In this document: positions 5,847 to 9,459 of the stretch, one piece after another
How the letters are laid out: the number at the start of each line of letters is the position of its first letter
Position numbering within the stretch: the stretch's first letter is position 1
Assembly (NCBI GenBank): GCA_003158895.1
Contig: PMLO01000051.1
Location: 1 to 9,459, forward strand
Source: Propionibacteriaceae bacterium
GTDB lineage: Bacteria; Actinomycetota; Actinomycetes; Propionibacteriales; Propionibacteriaceae
Direction: 5' to 3'
DNA length: 9,459 nt
Notes under the pieces: generated by a model
What the model was told of the DNA's origin: nothing
Database searches by the model: none
The model's input: the letters and a program-made list of their open reading frames with translations, nothing else
Position numbers and translations under genes: made by a program

Positions 5847-6704
5847 ATGAAGGTTCCCACTGACCGAATCGTTGACGTTGGCGGGGTCAACACACGCTAT
5901 TGGGTGGAAGGTGCAGGAGCTCCGGTGGTGTTGATCCACGGGCTCAGCAACTCGATCGAGCACTGGCTGCTGAACATCGATGCCTTGGCTACTGAGCACA
6001 CGGTCTATGCGCTGGACCTGGTGGGGCACGGGAGGACGGACAAGCCCCTGTCGCGCTCGTACGGTCTCTCCGACCTCGCCAGATCCGTCATCGACTTCAT
6101 GGACGCACTCGGGATCGAACGGGCCGACCTGATCGGGCACTCGCTGGGAGGCGGGGTCGCCCTGGTCATCGCGGAAACGTTCCCCGAGCGCGTCAGCCGG
6201 CTCGTCCTGGTCGACAGCGTCGGGCTCGCCGCGGACGTGGGGATGGTCCTGCGAGTGGTCTCCCTGCCAGGCGTGGGTGAGGTGTTGACACGCATAGTGC
6301 TGCAAGGGGACTTCCAGAAGCAGTTGACGAGGCAGCGCGCGATCTGGCCGGACGCCGACGTCGTCCCGGAGGAGATGATCCGGCTGAGGTACGAAGCGAC
6401 CCGCTGGGAGGAGATCCGGAAGACCTACTTCAAGACGTTGCGTGCCAGCATCAGCTTCCGGGGTATGAGAGGGACGGTCCTTGCGCCGATCGTCCAGGGC
6501 CTGCGTTCCCTACACCTGCCAGTCTTGGTGGTCTGGGGCGAGCTGGACGATCTCGTGCCGTCCCGCCACGCGCGGGAAGTGCAGGACAACGTCGCGAAGG
6601 CGCGTGTCGAGATCTTCGAATATGCAGGCCACGACCCCATGGTGGTGAACCCGGAACGATTCAACCGCGTGATCGCGCAGTTTCTCGAGGATGACACCGC
6701 CTAG
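5847..6704 (+). CDS. Alpha/beta-fold hydrolase
   Basis: The 285-residue product is a complete alpha/beta hydrolase. It shows the oxyanion-hole HG motif in VVLIHGLSNS (27-36), the LDLVGHGRTDKP turn (57-67), the nucleophile elbow GHSLGGG with Ser99, a lid region at about 130-205, VLVVWGELDDLVP with the probable acid Asp234, and the catalytic His262 in YAGHDPMVVNPERF. Having Ser as the nucleophile points to an esterase, lactonase, C–C hydrolase or similar, and not to a haloalkane dehalogenase or epoxide hydrolase with Asp. No signal peptide is seen, so it is probably cytoplasmic. ATG 5847 has GAGAGGA (5832-5838) 8 bases upstream; an in-frame GTG at 5775 lacks comparable support. It is transcribed away from the lyase and converges on the transglutaminase gene. 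Substrate unknown. Confidence 0.92.
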   Translation: MKVPTDRIVDVGGVNTRYWVEGAGAPVVLIHGLSNSIEHWLLNIDALATEHTVYALDLVGHGRTDKPLSRSYGLSDLARSVIDFMDALGIERADLIGHSLGGGVALVIAETFPERVSRLVLVDSVGLAADVGMVLRVVSLPGVGEVLTRIVLQGDFQKQLTRQRAIWPDADVVPEEMIRLRYEATRWEEIRKTYFKTLRASISFRGMRGTVLAPIVQGLRSLHLPVLVVWGELDDLVPSRHAREVQDNVAKARVEIFEYAGHDPMVVNPERFNRVIAQFLEDDTA

Positions 6705-6763
6705 CTGATCATCGGCAACCACGCCCCAGACCTGCCGCAGCCGGCGCAAGCCGAACGCACTAA

Positions 6764-6810
6764 CCCGGAGTATGCCGGGGACATCCTGAATTGCCGCCGA
6801 TCGGGCGGCA
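6764..6810. terminator. Hairpins between convergent genes
   Basis: Two small stems lie in the 131-base gap between the hydrolase and transglutaminase stops: CCCGG/CCGGG (6764-6768, 6775-6779; 6-base loop) and TGCCGCC/GGCGGCA (6792-6798, 6804-6810; 5-base loop). The second starts 25 bases past the transglutaminase stop and could end that operon. No T tract on either strand. Confidence 0.35.
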
Positions 6811-6835
6811 CTATCCGGCAGCAGGTCGCGAGGAT

Positions 6836-7738
6836 TCAGTGATCGAGTCTGGTGACCTCTACGCCGACCGAGAGGCTGCTCTTGGTGGCCTCGGTGAAGA
6901 TGACGCCGCGCAGCGGGGAGACGTCGCGGAAGTCGCGACCCCAGGCGGTGACGATGTAGCGGGAGTCGGCGAGGTGGTCGTTGGTGGGATCGACGTCGAC
7001 CCAGCCCGCGGGCGTGAAGACGGAGACCCAGGCGTGGGTGGCGTCCGAGCCTGCGAGCTTCGGCGTGCCGGGCGGGGGAGTCGTCTCGATGTAGCCAGAC
7101 ACGTACCGCGCGGGCAGCCCCGCCGCACGGAAGCACGCCACGGCGAGGTGGGCGAAGTCCTGGCAGACGCCCGCCTTCGTCGCCAGCAGCTCCGGCAACG
7201 TCGAGTTCACGGTCGTCGCGCCCTTGGCGTACGCGAAGTCCGAGTAGATCTGGTGGTACAGAGACGCGATCGCCTCACCCAGCGGCCGGCCCGGGGGAAT
7301 CGCCGTCTCGGCGAAGCGCCGCACCTCCTCTGACAGCTCGACGTGGGCGCTCGGCAGCGTGTACAGCGCATGCTCGACGGGATCGAGGGTCGTGTCCTGC
7401 TTCAGCGCCGCGGCGGCATCGGCCACGCTCCGTACATCCAGGGCAGCCAGGTCGATCTCCGGCCACTCGACCTCCAGCACGCTCTCCTTGACCACCTCGA
7501 ACCGCTCGTGGGCGGTGTGGATCTCGAGGTAGTGCGTGAAGTTGCCGAACAGGTCGCGGGTCTCGTCGGTGATCTGCGGCACGGGGTCGATGACCAGGGT
7601 GTGCTCGAGCAGTGTCTGCGAGTGCTGAGGCCGGGGGCGGAGACAGCCGCGGCCGTACGAGGTCGTGACCGGCGCGTCGTACGTGTAGGCGGTCTTGTGG
7701 AGCACCCGGTACTGGCGCTTGTCGTGCAGGTCGCTCAT
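6836..7738 (-). CDS. Transglutaminase-like (papain-fold) protein of the ATP-grasp/alpha-E module
   Basis: The 300-residue product has the bacterial transglutaminase-like N-terminal beta domain (about 10-90; YRVLHKTAYTYDAPV at 10-24, CLRPRPQHSQ) and a transglutaminase core (about 145-255). The catalytic triad is visible: Cys192 in AGVCQDFAH, His235 in DATHAWVSVF, Asp250 in WVDVDPTND. Members of this family are thought to hydrolyse or transfer amide/isopeptide bonds; the exact substrate is unknown. No signal peptide is evident, so it is probably cytoplasmic. Its ATG (7738-7736) overlaps the upstream gene's TGA in an ATGA tetranucleotide, and it has its own GGAGG (7749-7745) 6 bases upstream, so translation is coupled but independently primed. 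The pairing with the ATP-grasp/alpha-E gene is a conserved arrangement and implies a shared substrate. Confidence 0.93.
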   Translation of the reverse strand: MSDLHDKRQYRVLHKTAYTYDAPVTTSYGRGCLRPRPQHSQTLLEHTLVIDPVPQITDETRDLFGNFTHYLEIHTAHERFEVVKESVLEVEWPEIDLAALDVRSVADAAAALKQDTTLDPVEHALYTLPSAHVELSEEVRRFAETAIPPGRPLGEAIASLYHQIYSDFAYAKGATTVNSTLPELLATKAGVCQDFAHLAVACFRAAGLPARYVSGYIETTPPPGTPKLAGSDATHAWVSVFTPAGWVDVDPTNDHLADSRYIVTAWGRDFRDVSPLRGVIFTEATKSSLSVGVEVTRLDH

Positions 7739-9459
7739 CGCCAGCCTCCGATCTCGGGGACGGAGAACGACTGCGACGCCGGCTGCTGCTCGAAGTGCGC
7801 GGCCTCGATGAGGTCGGACACCCCGCGAAGGTCGGACTCGATGTCGGCCATGAGGTCGAACAGCGCGACGCGCCGGGACAGGAACGACTCGTCGGTGTCG
7901 ATGGTGACCAGCCGGTCGATGATCGCGGTGACGGCTCCCTCGATGACTGGATCGAACGTCTCGGCGAGAGCCTCGAGCAGCCGGCGCAGCGAGTAGACGA
8001 CGGAGCGAGGGTTGGTCTCGTCGGTGGCGAGGAGGTGTACGGCCTCGCCGGCAGGGATCGCGGACCCGACGCCCGCTGCCATGCGCCGCCGGTACGTGAT
8101 GAGGCTGTCACCGACCCGCAGGACGCCTTCCGTGACGAGCGCCTCGGCGACGGGGGAACGCTCGGCGGCGAGCGTGTTCCGCAGCAGCCGGACGGTGATC
8201 TGCGCCCGCTCCATGCGACGGCCGGCCTCGAGGAACGCCCAGATCGAGTCGCGGATCAGGCTCTCGCTCGCGAGGCCCGACAAGGCGAGACAGGCTTCCA
8301 TCGCGTGGGACGCGACGTCCTGGATGTGGACCTCCTCGCCCAGTGCACGCGCCTCGGCAAGTGTCGTCTGCAGCCGGTTGAGGATGCCGAACGTGTCGAG
8401 GCTCAGCACCTCCCGTACCTCCTGGGCGGACCTCGTCATCCGCAGCGCGTTATGCGCGAGGGAGCCGCGAAGGTCGGGATCGAGGAGCAGATCGCGAAGC
8501 AGCGGCAACGGGTTCGCGCGGCGCTCGGCCGAGCCTGGTTCGCCGGCGGCGAAGCCCGGTCGTACAGCCGTGACCTCGGTCAGTGCGACCAGCATCGCGA
8601 CCATGGCCGTGTGGCCAGGCGTGTCTGTACGGGTCAGGTTGTCCTCGACGAGGTTCTCGACCACGTTGAGCAGCCGCGCCGTCGACTGGGCACGCTCCGA
8701 GTAGCGGCCGGTCCAGTAGAGGCTGCCCGCGCCGCGGGGCGTGAGCCGCGGCAGGACCGTCTGCTGCCGACGGGACTTGGCGAACGCGGGGGAGAGTACG
8801 ACAGGTGGCGTGAGCGACTCCGCCTCGACGACCCACACGTCCTTGGCGAGCGCGCCGGCGCGGTTCGTGATGACGAGCGAGTCGCTGGAGCCCGCGACCC
8901 GCGCCATGCCGCCCGGCAGCACGTGGTAGTTCCCGTCGTACGCGACCGCGAAGGTCCGCAGCACCATCGGGCGGGGGACGAGTCCGGTCGTGCTGACGAT
9001 CGGCGCGGTCGACGGCTGGACGATCTCCTGCCCTGCCCAGCGCCACGGCTCCTGCGTGATCCGCCGCCGCAGCGACTCGAGCGTGGTGCCGTCGAGCTCC
9101 GGCCCCACGTACGACTCGGTGGCGACGCCGCGCGAGATGGGCGTCACGACGAGCTGGTCGAGGTGCGCCAGCACGTGGTCGAGGCTCTTCTCGTCGCCGC
9201 ACCACCACGCCTCAGGGCTCGGCAGCGTGAGGTCTTCGTCGAGCAGCGCGCGGGCGATGCCCGGCAGGTACGGTGCCAGGCCTGGGTTCTCGAGGACACC
9301 GGCGGTGAACGGGTTGACGACGCTCACGGTGCCCCGGGCGGCCGCCGCGACGAGTCCGGGAACGCCCAGCCGCGAGTCCGTACGCAGGTCGAGCGAGTCG
9401 CACCAGCCTGCGTCGACGCGTCGTTGGACGATGTCGACGTGGTGCAGGTGACCTGTCGT
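7735..9459 (-). CDS. Circularly permuted ATP-grasp / alpha-E fusion protein (5' partial)
   Basis: The frame is open from the window end (9459) to TGA at 7737-7735, giving at least 574 residues; the N-terminal part lies outside. A GTG at 9327 is internal: the 44 residues before it (HHVDIVQRRVDAGWCDSLDL, then DSRLGVPGLVAAA) continue the family alignment. Visible residues 1 to about 230 are the C-terminal part of a type-2 circularly permuted ATP-grasp domain, with NPFTAGVLENPGL, EAWWCGDEKSLDHVL, LVPRPMVLRTFAV and PGGMARVAGSSDS. From about 242 (LTPRGAGSLYWTGRYSERAQSTARLL) an alpha-E domain begins, an all-helical domain named for its conserved E-R pair, here at about 255-256; it runs to about 560. 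In many genomes the two domains are separate genes; here they are fused. ATP-grasp enzymes ligate carboxylates to amines, so a peptide or amide ligase is inferred, probably acting with the adjacent transglutaminase-like protein. Confidence 0.92.
   Translation of the reverse strand, partial: TTGHLHHVDIVQRRVDAGWCDSLDLRTDSRLGVPGLVAAAARGTVSVVNPFTAGVLENPGLAPYLPGIARALLDEDLTLPSPEAWWCGDEKSLDHVLAHLDQLVVTPISRGVATESYVGPELDGTTLESLRRRITQEPWRWAGQEIVQPSTAPIVSTTGLVPRPMVLRTFAVAYDGNYHVLPGGMARVAGSSDSLVITNRAGALAKDVWVVEAESLTPPVVLSPAFAKSRRQQTVLPRLTPRGAGSLYWTGRYSERAQSTARLLNVVENLVEDNLTRTDTPGHTAMVAMLVALTEVTAVRPGFAAGEPGSAERRANPLPLLRDLLLDPDLRGSLAHNALRMTRSAQEVREVLSLDTFGILNRLQTTLAEARALGEEVHIQDVASHAMEACLALSGLASESLIRDSIWAFLEAGRRMERAQITVRLLRNTLAAERSPVAEALVTEGVLRVGDSLITYRRRMAAGVGSAIPAGEAVHLLATDETNPRSVVYSLRRLLEALAETFDPVIEGAVTAIIDRLVTIDTDESFLSRRVALFDLMADIESDLRGVSDLIEAAHFEQQPASQSFSVPEIGGWR

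Noticed and set aside
6705..6835. A gene remnant between the convergent genes
   Set aside because: I could not extract a recognisable protein fragment in any frame; short hairpins are all that is supportable.
9325..9327. GTG as the start of the ATP-grasp/alpha-E gene
   Set aside because: The frame remains open to the window end, and the 44 residues before it read like ATP-grasp family sequence, so the gene is cut by the window edge.

Overview
The window is high-GC DNA with Actinomycetota character: GTG starts, TAnnnT-like -10 candidates, and the chromosomal order rpsB–tsf–pyrH–frr–cdsA–rlmN. A member of Propionibacteriales (Nocardioidaceae-like) would fit, but that is only an impression from gene order and composition.

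Positions 1-4484 (+ strand) are a housekeeping run for translation and envelope biogenesis. It holds the acidic, repetitive 3' end of what is probably rpsB (ribosomal protein S2), tsf (EF-Ts), pyrH (UMP kinase), frr (ribosome recycling factor), cdsA (CDP-diglyceride synthase) and rlmN (23S rRNA/tRNA m2A methyltransferase). The genes are tightly spaced from pyrH on; cdsA and rlmN overlap by 8 bases. Two junctions carry RNA structure. The tsf–pyrH gap has a TAGAGT box followed by an 11-bp hairpin capped by C(UUCG)G. At the frr–cdsA junction a perfect hairpin sits exactly between an AAGGAGG Shine-Dalgarno sequence and the cdsA GTG start.

Positions 4485-4739 contain no gene but hold two related hairpin elements, one with a 14-bp perfect stem. 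They probably terminate the housekeeping run and may be an interspersed repeat family.

Positions 4740-6704 hold two divergently transcribed accessory enzymes: an isocitrate lyase/PEP mutase superfamily protein (-) and an alpha/beta hydrolase (+), separated by 297 bases. The tetranucleotide GTAC is frequent through the rest of the window but nearly absent here, which suggests a different origin for this block.

Positions 6836-9459 (- strand) hold a conserved two-gene module: a circularly permuted ATP-grasp protein fused to an alpha-E domain (its N-terminal part lies beyond the window end), and a transglutaminase-like cysteine protease-fold protein. They are translationally coupled by an ATGA overlap. 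This module is widespread but poorly characterised biochemically; it is predicted to form and process peptide/amide bonds. It is the most likely place in the window for unexplored biochemistry. No CRISPR array, rRNA, tRNA, transposase or integrase was recognised.
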